Positions 27,401 to 36,079 of a DNA stretch of 64,000 bases are shown one piece after another. The first letter of the stretch is position 1; each line of letters opens with the position of its first letter. Source of the DNA: Rhodopirellula baltica SH 1. Its GTDB lineage: Bacteria; Planctomycetota; Planctomycetia; Pirellulales; Pirellulaceae. The notes beneath the pieces were generated by a model. The model was given only the letters and a program-made list of their open reading frames with translations, was not told the DNA's origin and did not search any database. The DNA lies in the NCBI RefSeq assembly GCF_000196115.1, contig NC_005027.1, positions 4,278,001-4,342,000 of the forward strand, given 5' to 3'. Both the position numbers and the translations under genes were made by a program.

Positions 27401-29233
27401 ACGACTGAGTTGATTCGCCGACACGCGAGTGTTGGGACGATAGATGCTGTGAACAAACTCTTGACTTCGCGGGATTTGGTTTCCCCAACGAATCGTTCGA
27501 TCAACCAAATTGATTGCGACCGTGGCGCCGGCTCCGGTCGGACAAATCAACAACCCGTCATGATAAGTTGGCATGGCTCCGGCGACGCGGCGAACCGGAT
27601 CAGAACCAATCCCGCCGGACTCCACCGCGACCAGGACTTGTTGCCATTGAACGGAGCCGTCGGCGGGATCCAAGCACAATAAAACGACTTCACCGGCAAT
27701 CTCGGCAATCACATAAAGGTCACCTCGAAACGGAAGCGGCGGCCCCAGGAAAAAGGCTTCGGACAATTCCGACGGAGTGGATTCTGATTTACCGATTCGC
27801 CAAAGAATTTTGCCCTCTGTTTTTACATCCAACGCCACCAATGTGTTCGCCAATGAAGACATGCCACGGCTCGCAAAAGGGCTGAACCGCTCGATCTCAA
27901 TTTTGCTCAAGTCGTCGATCAGAAAGACTCGGCGTCCATCGCTCGAAATTTGACCGAACGGCACGTCGTTCCAGACACGCTGAACGAGGATATCAACCGG
28001 GTCTTCTTCCTCCTCCATCGGGTCCGTCAGTTCGGGCGACAAAGCGGTTTCGGCGGTAGCAAACCATGGGTATTGCCAGACGCGTTTTCCGGTTCGGAAA
28101 TCAACACCCAACAAACGCTGCGTTGTTCGCATCAACAATTGATCGCCCACCTGCAACGGAGTCCAAGAGGGCGGCGGCAATTGACCGGTAGCTTTCAGCT
28201 GCTGTGTCTTCTCCTGAATCATCCGTTCTTGGCGAGGGCTGGTGGACGACTCCACCATCCATCGCGGGTTGCTCAGTGGCATTTGACCGGAGCCTGAACT
28301 GTTGCGATCCGCGCTGCCACCCAACAAGGGATAATTCTCCGCCAACGCTTCAGCGGTGACTAAGTCGGATTCGCTCTGCGCTCGGATGTATTCTTTCCAA
28401 GCGACTTCATCGGCTTCGCCGTTCGGGAACATCGACGTGAACGATTGAGGATACTTCAACGGTGATGGAATCATCCGGTCCGCCCGAGCACACGCGATGG
28501 CATGCAAGATCACCACGGACTCACCAACTTGTTCGACGATACGTTCCTGACTGACCAGATCATCCAGCAGCAGCGAACAAGCCAGCGGATTCCCAAGCGT
28601 CCATTCACGCACCGCCAACAAAACCGAAGCCTTGTATCCCGCTTCGGTATGAAACGTTTCGCGTCGCACGCGCTCGACTGTTTTCCAATCTCGTTTTGGC
28701 CCGGCTTCTTCCAGCAGTTTTTCCGCCAGGGGACCGTAGCGAAGCTGGTAGATTTCCAGACCTTGGTTCGGAAGCTCACCAATCAGATCACGAACATGTT
28801 CCAGCAAGCTAGCTGGCAACTGACTTCGCAATTTTGCCAAAGCCTCCGCTTGATCCGTCTCGTCCTCAATCAATTGGCCATCGCGGTCCAACATGCCTCG
28901 TTGGTCACTGAGAGGTCGATCGGTCTGATCATCATCATCAGCCCTGGCAATCGGATAATAATAGTCCTGCATCATTTCAGAGGACGGGTTGTCACCGGAT
29001 CGAAGCAACAGGTTTCCCAAGTGCACGACCGCGTCGCTGTAACGTTTCTCATCGATCGCTTCCTCCGCGTCGCGAATGACTTGCCGCATGCTTCGTGGTG
29101 GGGGAAGAAACTCCGCATCCCCCATCTGCATCCGCGAATCAAATAGCCCTTGAGCTTGAGCGTTTTTCGATTGGAGCGACATCGCGAAAAACATTGCGGC
29201 AACAGTCACCGCTGCGATCGTTAATCGAGTCAT
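24446..29233 (-). CDS. Very large exported PQQ/WD-like beta-propeller protein with TPR-like middle
   Basis: 1595-residue secreted protein. ATG 29233 gives a signal peptide (LTIAAVTVAAMFFAMSLQS, then AQAQ); the in-frame GTG 29278 adds 15 residues. Residues about 50-330 are helical. Two blocks of PQQ-like blades follow, first about 380-800 (LGVDFRTGKRVWQYPW, LCLDPADGSVQWQQVL, VAINLVDRTIRWGNQIP), then about 1190-1560 (LICLDAVSGEERWRTPTE, TIWDLLSGREIADVMVP). Between them is a TPR-like stretch (AELLIEQEQRPRALELLRKARDLDPDN). A C-terminal acidic tail ends DESDEQAEDVSE. BamB-like scaffold or enzyme function is unknown. Converges with the oxoprolinase gene, 6 bp between stops. Confidence 0.85.
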   Translation of the reverse strand: MTRLTIAAVTVAAMFFAMSLQSKNAQAQGLFDSRMQMGDAEFLPPPRSMRQVIRDAEEAIDEKRYSDAVVHLGNLLLRSGDNPSSEMMQDYYYPIARADDDDQTDRPLSDQRGMLDRDGQLIEDETDQAEALAKLRSQLPASLLEHVRDLIGELPNQGLEIYQLRYGPLAEKLLEEAGPKRDWKTVERVRRETFHTEAGYKASVLLAVREWTLGNPLACSLLLDDLVSQERIVEQVGESVVILHAIACARADRMIPSPLKYPQSFTSMFPNGEADEVAWKEYIRAQSESDLVTAEALAENYPLLGGSADRNSSGSGQMPLSNPRWMVESSTSPRQERMIQEKTQQLKATGQLPPPSWTPLQVGDQLLMRTTQRLLGVDFRTGKRVWQYPWFATAETALSPELTDPMEEEEDPVDILVQRVWNDVPFGQISSDGRRVFLIDDLSKIEIERFSPFASRGMSSLANTLVALDVKTEGKILWRIGKSESTPSELSEAFFLGPPLPFRGDLYVIAEIAGEVVLLCLDPADGSVQWQQVLVAVESGGIGSDPVRRVAGAMPTYHDGLLICPTGAGATVAINLVDRTIRWGNQIPRSQEFVHSIYRPNTRVSANQLSRRWTHSLAIAKGTSVVLTPIECDRLQVLDVLTGRNRFTPKNRIRLAYVAGVKDDLFFVVGADEVSACSLNDGSEVWSTPPTLVRPGQRISGRGVFGTDRYYLPTTTDELIEISLQNGEVLQRRTVRFPLGNLIAIDGELISQSATMVAVAYGERSLQPRVDALLQQDPDNFFALVRKAELLIEQEQRPRALELLRKARDLDPDNDEVIMLSVEAMLGSLRQNPSDSSVDLEALMKLIDQPEQRAELLVLQIKGSVDQSADSIDHPKALELLLDLSELVLRHPTLNRDMDAVFPNAARQFTVDDWISARVAQLVSTASEDELVEMTGKVESLVSSRGNMDGAALMRTLQHFSPVVAATNGLRRDMAARALLMEDGLLAERLIWADKMTTDDALQSLSNERLLMLAKLYSKEAWNLDRLAVGELLGQRLSDSEPVGADTFIEDALQANPIRGREYDMGEQWPRDVDLEWQSMRMPRSSGMMMNDRRYAKSTHLMGRQLRGWNAMSDNMNSLALINPYGIHRSIPLEGFSGMRSLGNELTYSGGLLLLLTQSELIAIDLFRTLGANGEDAIRWRRTLGTDGQPVAKRRSAATPFGNQIYRNMMVSATADNGEAQLILGPVLGDRLFLLQGTELICLDAVSGEERWRTPTEAVGNAVVHAEGRVLVVSKSQNQVESYDIHDGGLLGIQKRSIGTVISSLGSHVLTVTQVNREAKVPSDAAEELRASLEAAKEMHDPQLVELVDMSSGETVLHRVADSQNVNEASAYAEMTDGRYFTLLDHNGRTTIWDLLSGREIADVMVPARKGLYGVSVMSIQDQMVVLPRHRKPSRDLASLRSVAVSGGATVQPITAMHAISTVDGSIRWSRSFDDAWGCTVEQPWVTPMLLLVRAHLTVPGNGVRRRQMDVMGISSVDGETLHEIDRKETSSNTNVIESRVKLIPHRNTMLAEIQLELLTYTFKEEGSDDNGDSEADVKTDEGDESDEQAEDVSE

Positions 29234-29427
29234 CCAGGAGACCTTGGCATCGAAACGAAGATTGGCGTGGAAATTCACTACTCAGACCAATTAAAAACAA
29301 GCTATCGAACAAACGCACTTCGCCCGCGAGGGCACACGAAATCGCGATCTCATTGTATCGCCCCGCGTTCCTCACAAACCAGTGTGATCTTCCGCCGAAC
29401 GGGTGGCCGAAGGAATCTTTCGCCGCA

Positions 29428-30630
29428 TTAGAAAAGGCTGGCCGGATCCGCCCGAACCAGTTTCCGCAGGGCCAGCAATCCGCTGATCAGGCACATGAGC
29501 GTCGTCAGAACCAGCACGGACCCGGCGCGAGAGACCGTCAATGCCATCGGCAAACCGGTCAGCGATTCGAGCATTCGAAACAACAACAAAGCGATCAAGA
29601 CGGCGGGAATGAATCCCAGAACCGACAGATACACCGATTGTCGCACCACCAACCCGACGAAGAATCGATTGGGGTATCCCATCGCCTTCAGCGTGGCGTA
29701 CTCCGACATCGCGTCTTGCAAATTGGTGAAAAGGATTTGGTAGCAAATGATGATTCCAACCGCGAATCCCATCAGGGTGCCAATCAAGAAGATCATTCCA
29801 ACTGGCGTTTGCTCGCTCCAAAACGTCTGCTCTCGATCTCGAATTTGTTGTCGAGTCAAGACTTGCCACTGACCGGCGGCCATTTCCGTTAGTCGTTCAG
29901 CAGCTTCTTCCGGGGATGCGCCGTCTTGCAATCGAATCAAACCAAGGTCAACCGTCTCCAATGGCTTGCCGTAGCCACGTCGGGGAAAATAGTTTGCAAA
30001 CGAGGACTCGGCGATCAGCAACGATCCCTCATTGGCAAAGTCGGTCCCCAATGTGAACGAACCCACAAGTTCGATCGATTGGTTCGACAACTCGATTCGC
30101 TGGTCCGCTGGATTTCCTGAATGGTCGAACTGAAAACCATATTCGGATCGAGTTTTGCGATCGACCAGTGCGGTATCTCGTTGCCGCAGGGCATCTCGGT
30201 TTTCGTCCAGGCCGGCGATATTCAACCAGGGCCGTGGTGAATCGCCTGCCCCCGTGGAATAAAGACTTGCGTTGGGGACCGAAATCACGCGGATCGGTCG
30301 CGATGGACTGCCTTCGACTCGCACCCGTGCCATGGTTCGCTCGATCAACAACGCTTGCACGTCCGTCACCGCCGGATCCGCTTTGACTCGGCGGAGCAAA
30401 GAACGCGGGAACCTTTCGTCCACTGGCAACATGTAACGAGCAGGGCTGATCGCGACCAACTCGCAATCGACGACCTCGATCAATCGCACGGGACTATCGA
30501 GCAACGCGTTGCGAAAACCGTTTTGAGTGAACATCAGCACGGCGGCAAACCCCACTCCCGCCGCGGCCACGCACAATCTCGCGGGATTGCCGATCAGATT
30601 TTTCCAGGCAAGTGGGGTGCGTGGACTCAT
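29428..30630 (-). CDS. DevC-type ABC transporter permease (FtsX-like)
   Basis: 400-residue MacB/FtsX-type permease most like DevC of the DevBCA glycolipid exporters. One N-terminal transmembrane helix (LCVAAAGVGFAAVLMFTQNGF), a large periplasmic domain (about 45-255), then three C-terminal helices (GMIFLIGTLMGFAVGIIICYQ, SVYLSVLGFIPAVLIALLLF, VLVLTTLMCLISGLLALRKL) with the conserved MSEYATLKAMGYPNRFF. The start overlaps the nrdR stop by one base (TGATG). No DevA ATPase or DevB adaptor gene is adjacent in the window, so partners are encoded elsewhere or the copy is orphaned. Confidence 0.88.
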   Translation of the reverse strand: MSPRTPLAWKNLIGNPARLCVAAAGVGFAAVLMFTQNGFRNALLDSPVRLIEVVDCELVAISPARYMLPVDERFPRSLLRRVKADPAVTDVQALLIERTMARVRVEGSPSRPIRVISVPNASLYSTGAGDSPRPWLNIAGLDENRDALRQRDTALVDRKTRSEYGFQFDHSGNPADQRIELSNQSIELVGSFTLGTDFANEGSLLIAESSFANYFPRRGYGKPLETVDLGLIRLQDGASPEEAAERLTEMAAGQWQVLTRQQIRDREQTFWSEQTPVGMIFLIGTLMGFAVGIIICYQILFTNLQDAMSEYATLKAMGYPNRFFVGLVVRQSVYLSVLGFIPAVLIALLLFRMLESLTGLPMALTVSRAGSVLVLTTLMCLISGLLALRKLVRADPASLF

Positions 30631-31100
30631 CAGCGACCCTCTGTTTCAGCGTCACGCTGAAGGTTGGAAACGATCTGCAGAAAATCCTTCGCGTCGTCAA
30701 AGTCACGGTAAACGCTGGCAAAACGAATGTAGGCGACTTCGTCCAGCGTCGCGAGTTTCCGCAACACGACTTCGCCGATCGTTGCGGTGGGGATTTCCAT
30801 GTCAAATTCGGCGTAAATCGCTTCTTCTATTTTCTGGACCGTCTTTTCGATCTCGTCGCTGGTGACGGCACGTTTCGAACACGCTCGCTCGATTCCGCGT
30901 TTGATTTTTTCGCGATCAAACGGCTCGCGGGTTTCGTCACTTTTGACCACCCGAACATTCAGTGCATCGATTTGTTCCAGCGTGGTAAAACGACGCTGAC
31001 ACGTTTGGCACAGCCGCTTTCGCCGAACCACGTACCCAGCCTCGGCCGTCCGCGAATCTTGGACTTTGTCGTTATCGGAATGACAGAACGGGCAACGCAT
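30630..31100 (-). CDS. nrdR: NrdR, ribonucleotide reductase repressor
   Basis: 156-residue NrdR. It is a nucleotide-sensing zinc protein that represses ribonucleotide reductase genes. Zinc ribbon Cys3/Cys6 (MRCPFC) and Cys31/Cys34 (CQTC), then the ATP-cone domain: VVKSDETREPFDREKIKRGI, EKTVQKIEEAI and GEVVLRKLATLDEVAYIRFASVY. Length and all motifs match the family. It is first in a two-gene coupled unit with the DevC-like permease. No nrd genes or NrdR boxes were seen in the window. Confidence 0.96.
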   Translation of the reverse strand: MRCPFCHSDNDKVQDSRTAEAGYVVRRKRLCQTCQRRFTTLEQIDALNVRVVKSDETREPFDREKIKRGIERACSKRAVTSDEIEKTVQKIEEAIYAEFDMEIPTATIGEVVLRKLATLDEVAYIRFASVYRDFDDAKDFLQIVSNLQRDAETEGR

Positions 31101-31426
31101 TTGCAGTCAAATTCAATGTAGAAAATTGACCCGAAATTCAAACGCTCCGCCCCGGTGGACTGGGCAAGCATGATTCACGAGTCTTTCGAAGGTGTGCTAT
31201 GATCGTCCAGAACGTCTTCGGATGCGAGGTGTCTGGTCCGACAATCACAGACCGAGCCATCACAGTGTAGCGCCCCAGAACGCGGTGATTTCGGCCAAGT
31301 AGGACAACGGTTTCGGCTCAGAACAATTGTTTGGTTCTGCGACGACTTGCCAACATTGGCATGATTTTTGGATTGAAACCGCTCGTGAACCAACCCTCGA
31401 ATTGAATCAACAGGAACGACTCAACG
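31101..31426. other. Divergent intergenic region, nrdR / bPH2 gene
   Basis: About 325 bp between oppositely oriented genes. A plus-strand TATGAT (about 31198) with a weak TTCACG 18 bp upstream might be a promoter, but the match is poor and it lies 230 bp from the gene. Nothing else identified. Confidence 0.35.
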
Positions 31427-32107
31427 ATGACAGACCCGGCCAACCCAACAGACGAAAACGCAACCTCGAAAACTCCCGCCCAAACGGATTCGGTCCCCGA
31501 TCCGCTTTCGTCGGCCGCTTCGTCCACCCCCGTTTCCGATTCTGGTGCCCCAGCCCAACCAAGAGCTGACACGCCTCGGGAACGCTTCATGGAACAGATT
31601 GCCAAGAAGCAATCCCTCGACGATCACGATCCGGAGGAATCTCTTTGGGAAGGTGGCTACAGCCCTAAGGCGATGATCGGTTCATGGATTGGATTGTCCC
31701 TACTGAGCATCGTGTTGCTGGTCGCCGCTGGATTCATCGAACAATTCACGTTCGGCATCGCGTTGATCGTGATCGTGGTGCTTTGGATCCTGGTGGGCCT
31801 GAACTATGCCGCAAAACGATTGGGCGTGCAGTACGAACTCACTAGCCAACGATTCATTCACCGGACCGGCATCCTGACTCGCCGCACTGATCGCATTGAA
31901 GTGATCGACATCAGCGATGTAAGCTACGAACAGGGCCCGATCCAGCGAATGTTCAAGGTCGGTTCAATCTCCATCATCAGCACCGACAAGAGCGATCCAA
32001 AGCTGGAGTTGGTTGGAATCAACAACGTCGGTGAAGTGGCCGGTTTGATCGATGACATTCGACGTGCCGAACGACGACGGCGCAGCATTCATATCGAGCA
32101 AAATTAA
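31427..32107 (+). CDS. bPH2 (PH-domain) membrane protein
   Basis: 226-residue membrane protein of the YdbS/bPH2 family (PF03703). Residues 1-75 are a Ser/Thr/Pro-rich cytoplasmic tail. Two transmembrane helices (about 80-125: GLSLLSIVLLVAAGFIEQ, FGIALIVIVVLWILVGL) form a hairpin, followed by a bacterial PH domain with the family features YELTSQRFIHRTGILTRRTDRIEVIDISDV and FKVGSISIIST. The role is not established. The GYF-domain gene begins 2 bp after its stop, so the two are co-transcribed. Confidence 0.88.
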   Translation: MTDPANPTDENATSKTPAQTDSVPDPLSSAASSTPVSDSGAPAQPRADTPRERFMEQIAKKQSLDDHDPEESLWEGGYSPKAMIGSWIGLSLLSIVLLVAAGFIEQFTFGIALIVIVVLWILVGLNYAAKRLGVQYELTSQRFIHRTGILTRRTDRIEVIDISDVSYEQGPIQRMFKVGSISIISTDKSDPKLELVGINNVGEVAGLIDDIRRAERRRRSIHIEQN

Positions 32108-32109
32108 GC

Positions 32110-32499
32110 ATGTCCGTTTGGTTTGTTCAGAAAGGCGATGAACAACTCGGTCCGTACAAGCCCGCCGAATTATTGGCTTTGGTGCGAGACGGATCGGTCG
32201 TCGCGGAAACCAGGATTCGCAAGGACGATTCCAACTGGTTCACAGCCTCCGAGGTCGGAGGATTGTTTGAAGCCGCGCGACGACCATCGATTGAACACTA
32301 CTGCCCACAGTGCAACGTTCGCGTGAGCCAACCGCCCACGATCTGCCCCGAGTGCGGCAAAGACTTGGACCGGACCAAGACTCGCATCATCGAACACAGC
32401 ATTGGACAATCCAAACGCTCATCCGACACACCTTCCGCCGGGCCCAGTGACTCAGCAAAGCGTTGGCTTCAAAAGAAGATCCGACGGGACAAAAAATAA
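32110..32499 (+). CDS. GYF_2 domain protein with zinc ribbon
   Basis: 129-residue soluble protein. GYF_2 domain at residues 3-55 (WFVQKGDEQLGPYKPAELLA and RIRKDDSNWFTASEVGGLF), which in bacteria is thought to bind peptides or other proteins. A four-Cys zinc ribbon follows (YCPQC...TICPECG, about residues 64-83) and a basic C-terminus (WLQKKIRRDKK). Adjacent to the bPH2 membrane protein, which may be its partner. A terminator starts at the stop codon. Confidence 0.85.
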   Translation: MSVWFVQKGDEQLGPYKPAELLALVRDGSVVAETRIRKDDSNWFTASEVGGLFEAARRPSIEHYCPQCNVRVSQPPTICPECGKDLDRTKTRIIEHSIGQSKRSSDTPSAGPSDSAKRWLQKKIRRDKK

Positions 32500-32549
32500 T
32501 GCCACCGATGAGATCCGATTGCGGTCTCATCGATGGCATTGAATTGTCT
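32499..32549 (+). terminator. Terminator after the GYF gene
   Basis: Long stem ATGCCACCGATGAGATCC (32499-32516) with GGTCTCATCGATGGCAT (32523-32539), loop GATTGC, followed by a T-containing tail. The stem begins on the last base of the TAA stop. It sits between convergent genes and could serve both strands. Confidence 0.75.
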
Positions 32550-32612
32550 TTGCTTGCGGCTCAGTCATGACCGCTCTCTTTCAATAGCGATCATGGATGT
32601 CGCGTGACAGGA

Positions 32613-33851
32613 TCAATACTTCAGTTCGGCACCGAAGGTCAAACCGATGAAGAACACATCGTCATCGGCAATCAGAGAGCGACCGAAGGTTGGCGTGACG
32701 GTGGCCGAGCTGATTTGCTCTTCGGATGTGGCCACTCCGGTCAGGTACCAAGCTTCAAAGCCTCCGCGGACAGCCATCAGTTCGCCAACTTGATAGCGGA
32801 CACCGGTTCCGAATTCGAACATTCCGCTCAGCTCGGTGGATTCTTCCGAGCCGTTTGCGAGGATGTCGGTTTCGTTGCGGACCAACACACTTGATTCAGC
32901 GATATTGAGGAATCCGCCTGCTCGAGCTCGAACATAGCTCGACGAGAATCGGCCCATTGGATTGTAGATATCCGCTCCGACCTGCAAACCAATCATTCGG
33001 TTGGCAGCGTTGTTCCGAAGCAGGCCAGTGTTGGCACCGTTGACGGTCGAGTAGTTGAAGTCTTCTTCGAAATCAATATAGCGTCCACCAATCAGCAACT
33101 TAGCCACGTCCCACGCCATCATCGTTCGGTTCATTTCAACCGACCAGAACCGGGATTCATAGATTTGGCGTTGTGCGTCGGCTTCGTCTGCAGCGTCGAA
33201 ACCAAAGGTCCCAAGTGTGCCTGGTTGCAGTGGATCTTCGATCAACAGTGTTGACAGACCATCGACCGCTGCGACCGACACATCCGATTCCCAATCCAGG
33301 ACGCCGGTGAAGCCCACTTCGAAACCATTGACGCAGTCAGGAACGACGCCAACCGTGATCCTTGGAGCCCATTCGAAATCCAGATCATCGAGAGCAAAGT
33401 CACGAGCAACGGTGAAGTTGTCGATCCCTTCGCGACGCATGAACAACGCTTCGACGCTGGCGTAGCGATAAGGGTCGCACGTGGGACATGCCATTCCACC
33501 GCCGTATCCGGCCGAACCACACGCCCCGCCGCACTGCGTTCCGCAACTGCCACATGCTTGAGCTTGGCCGAGGCCATGATGCCCAACCTGAGCGACTTCG
33601 TTGCCGAAGGAGGACGAAGAAGCATTCATGGCTGATTGCATCGCACCGAGATCCCAGCCACCGGCTGCAGGATCAGAGGCTTGCACGACACGAAACGCTT
33701 GGCCATCGTGCATCATCGTGTTGCTGGATGATGGGCCGCCGAATTGCTGAGCATGCGTGGCAGCGTTGCCCAAACCCGACCAAGCCAAACCAACCGCGGC
33801 GAGGGTGCCGAACAATCGTGCGGCGAATCGTGGAAACCAGTTGTTGTTCAT
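32613..33851 (-). CDS. BBP7-family outer membrane beta-barrel protein
   Basis: 412-residue exported protein of the BBP7 (DUF1551) family, common in Rhodopirellula. Signal peptide (ARLFGTLAAVGLAWSGLGNAATHAQ), then a Cys/Gly-rich region (CGSCGTQCGGACGSAGYGGG) and the family start PYRYASVEALFMRREG. The rest alternates short strands as expected for a barrel (FWSVEMNRTMMAWDVAKLLIGGRYIDF) and ends in an aromatic residue (FIGLTFGAELKY), typical for outer-membrane insertion. Transport role unknown. It lies 79 bp downstream of the secretin-N/BON-type gene, on the same strand, so possibly the same operon. Confidence 0.88.
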   Translation of the reverse strand: MNNNWFPRFAARLFGTLAAVGLAWSGLGNAATHAQQFGGPSSSNTMMHDGQAFRVVQASDPAAGGWDLGAMQSAMNASSSSFGNEVAQVGHHGLGQAQACGSCGTQCGGACGSAGYGGGMACPTCDPYRYASVEALFMRREGIDNFTVARDFALDDLDFEWAPRITVGVVPDCVNGFEVGFTGVLDWESDVSVAAVDGLSTLLIEDPLQPGTLGTFGFDAADEADAQRQIYESRFWSVEMNRTMMAWDVAKLLIGGRYIDFEEDFNYSTVNGANTGLLRNNAANRMIGLQVGADIYNPMGRFSSSYVRARAGGFLNIAESSVLVRNETDILANGSEESTELSGMFEFGTGVRYQVGELMAVRGGFEAWYLTGVATSEEQISSATVTPTFGRSLIADDDVFFIGLTFGAELKY

Positions 33852-33930
33852 AATTGAACCTCAGGACGAACAAAGCGGCACGGTGACCGACGGTGGCTGG
33901 GTAGTGGTAGGTTGACGAACGTGACAGGGA

Positions 33931-35712
33931 CTAACGAAGGATCAGTTGATCTTCAACTGGCACCAGGTAGGTCTTTCGAATCAAACGAACGATTTCTTTT
34001 GCGTCGCGGGAATCATCACATTCACCTTGAACGATGATGCGATCACCCTGACGCGAGATTTGCACCGACGCGGTGCGATACTTTTGTTCGATCAGCTCCA
34101 TCAACGATTGCTCTTGCTGGCTCTCGCCACCACGAACGTTGCTGGGTGATGTGATATGCAATTCGTAAATCTCACGGATCGATTCTGCATCGCCCGCCAA
34201 TTTTTGCTGCACCAACACTCGAGTCTTGCCGGGGCGAACCCCGATCAATCGCAAGTGACGCGAGGTGCTGCCGATGACTCGAGCGATTGAATCGTCTTCG
34301 ACGCGGACCGCTTCAATGACGCCATCCACGGTCAGCGAAGTGACATCGTTCGCGTCGCACTGAATGGTGTCTTCGATTCGCAACGACCGTTCGGCCTCGG
34401 TTGCCGGAACCGAACGATGAAACTCACCGCGATGACTTGCCAATGCTGCAGGAACGATCCGTGCGGCACTGACTCGGGATTCGGAAGAGACCGAAGCGGT
34501 TCGCTTGGCCACCGCAACCATTGGTGGTGCTTCGACGGCGACCGCCGCGCGATGTCGAACGGGAGCATTCTGCATGCGTTCGGAATCAGCTCGTTCCAAC
34601 TGCGTTGGTGAGTCAATCTTCACCGGCAGATGACGCTGTTGCTGGACCATCATTTCCGACGGAGTCTTGATTTGCACCGGCTTTGGCAGCCGCGGCAAAG
34701 TCGATTCGTCAGTGGGTTGTTCCACGGGCGGAGCGATCTTCGTCGGCACCGCAATTTTCATTGGCTCAGGCATCGAGACCAATTCATCAGCGACCAAGTT
34801 CTCGCCCGGTTCATCTGAATCAGAGAAACTCAGCGAAATCGAATCGTCTGCATCACTCAACGAATCCGTCGCGTCATTGAGCGAAAACTCAATCGGTTCT
34901 GACACTTCAGCATTTGCAACAACCGGCGTTTCGATTGGTGCAACATCAACGGCTTCAACTTCGACTTCGGCTGGCTGCGGTGAGACTGGTTCCTGCACAG
35001 CGGGTGCTAGAACGATGTCTTCTTCAGCAACAACATTTTGTTCGACGACGGGTGCTGGCTCGCTCGCAATCTTGGGTTGCTGCCATTGCACTTCAGTTTG
35101 GTCGACTTCGAAATCCATCGAAATGGATTGCTTCGCTTCGACGTTGGTCGAGACTTGAGCAGGCGTCAGCTCAACGATGCCGTTTGATTCAGCTCGATCG
35201 TAATCTGGTTGAGCGTGCGGATTGATTCTCGGCAAAGGAGTCCGGGCTGGCTCCACGACCAACGGTGTCTGCTGCGTCGCGGGAGCACCAATCGGAAGCA
35301 AACCGACAGCGGTGCCAATCGATTTCAGCTTGATCTCCGACATCGTTTGGTCGGATGTTTGGCGGATTGGATACAACACCGTTGTTCCGCCCGACACAGC
35401 ATCGCCCTGAGTTTGAATCAGGTTCACGTTGCTCGAGACAGTCTTACCGGCGACGGTCGATGCTACGCCAGTCGGTGCAGCAGGTCGCTCCACAAACGGG
35501 TTGCTATGAATCGTCCCTGACACCAAGCGAATCGGTGGAAGTTTCGCGGCTACCGCGTCGTCCGCCAACACCGTGTTTCCGGCGACTTGGCTCGCGGCAA
35601 TGCAACCACCCCAAACAAAAGCTTGGGTCAACCAACGAGCCAGCCTTTCGCGTTTGCGGCAGCTGCTCATTCGATTCGAGCCCGTCGGGTTCATTGTCTT
35701 GCCAATCAGCAT
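33931..35712 (-). CDS. Exported protein with pilus/secretin N-terminal and BON-like domains
   Basis: 593-residue secreted protein. ATG 35712 has AAGGA six bases upstream; a signal peptide lies at about 27-52. Residues 60-430 are a low-complexity Pro/Val/Glu/Ala-rich linker (VEAVDVAPIETPVVANAEVS). Near residue 450 begins a domain like the secretin/pilus-formation N-terminal region (PF13629: IEDTIQCDANDVTSLTVDGV, IARVIGSTSRHLRLIGVRPG), and the last 60 residues look like a BON domain (YRTASVQISRQGDRIIVQGE). Type II/IV secretion-related secretin helpers carry both. No secretin pore domain is present, so it would act as a periplasmic companion. Long linker and domain order suit spanning the periplasm. 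Confidence 0.75.
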   Translation of the reverse strand: MLIGKTMNPTGSNRMSSCRKRERLARWLTQAFVWGGCIAASQVAGNTVLADDAVAAKLPPIRLVSGTIHSNPFVERPAAPTGVASTVAGKTVSSNVNLIQTQGDAVSGGTTVLYPIRQTSDQTMSEIKLKSIGTAVGLLPIGAPATQQTPLVVEPARTPLPRINPHAQPDYDRAESNGIVELTPAQVSTNVEAKQSISMDFEVDQTEVQWQQPKIASEPAPVVEQNVVAEEDIVLAPAVQEPVSPQPAEVEVEAVDVAPIETPVVANAEVSEPIEFSLNDATDSLSDADDSISLSFSDSDEPGENLVADELVSMPEPMKIAVPTKIAPPVEQPTDESTLPRLPKPVQIKTPSEMMVQQQRHLPVKIDSPTQLERADSERMQNAPVRHRAAVAVEAPPMVAVAKRTASVSSESRVSAARIVPAALASHRGEFHRSVPATEAERSLRIEDTIQCDANDVTSLTVDGVIEAVRVEDDSIARVIGSTSRHLRLIGVRPGKTRVLVQQKLAGDAESIREIYELHITSPSNVRGGESQQEQSLMELIEQKYRTASVQISRQGDRIIVQGECDDSRDAKEIVRLIRKTYLVPVEDQLILR

Positions 35713-36079
35713 GGCGGATCCTTACGCTCACGATCTTTTAGGATCATGTACCCCCCCGGCACATTTTCCGCGTCGTTGGCCGAGTGAAATTATCCACCGG
35801 ACCTCCGAACACCCTCTGTATCGTCGTCGGGTGGTTCCGGCATTAACGATTTTGCCAGATCGAACGTTTGGTTCTGCTGGATCGGTCTTGACACAGATAC
35901 GGCTTGGACCAGCCACGCCCACTCCGTTGAGCGGAAACGCTCAGCCACCAGCGAGGCGATACGTGTTCACAACTCGGCTGTTTCAGCCGCGACGGTGTTT
36001 CACGAACAGCATCGCGAGACGCAGCACTGCGAGACGGCAATGTCACAAAGCAAACTGAATCACTTGCTCGTTTGATTCG
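35713..36079. other. Intergenic region with a short hairpin
   Basis: About 365 bp upstream of the secretin-N gene. A hairpin CGGCTG TTT CAGCCG (35975-35989) and two direct GCGAGACG motifs (about 36009-36035) are visible. No gene is supported. It probably holds the promoter of the minus-strand gene. Confidence 0.4.
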
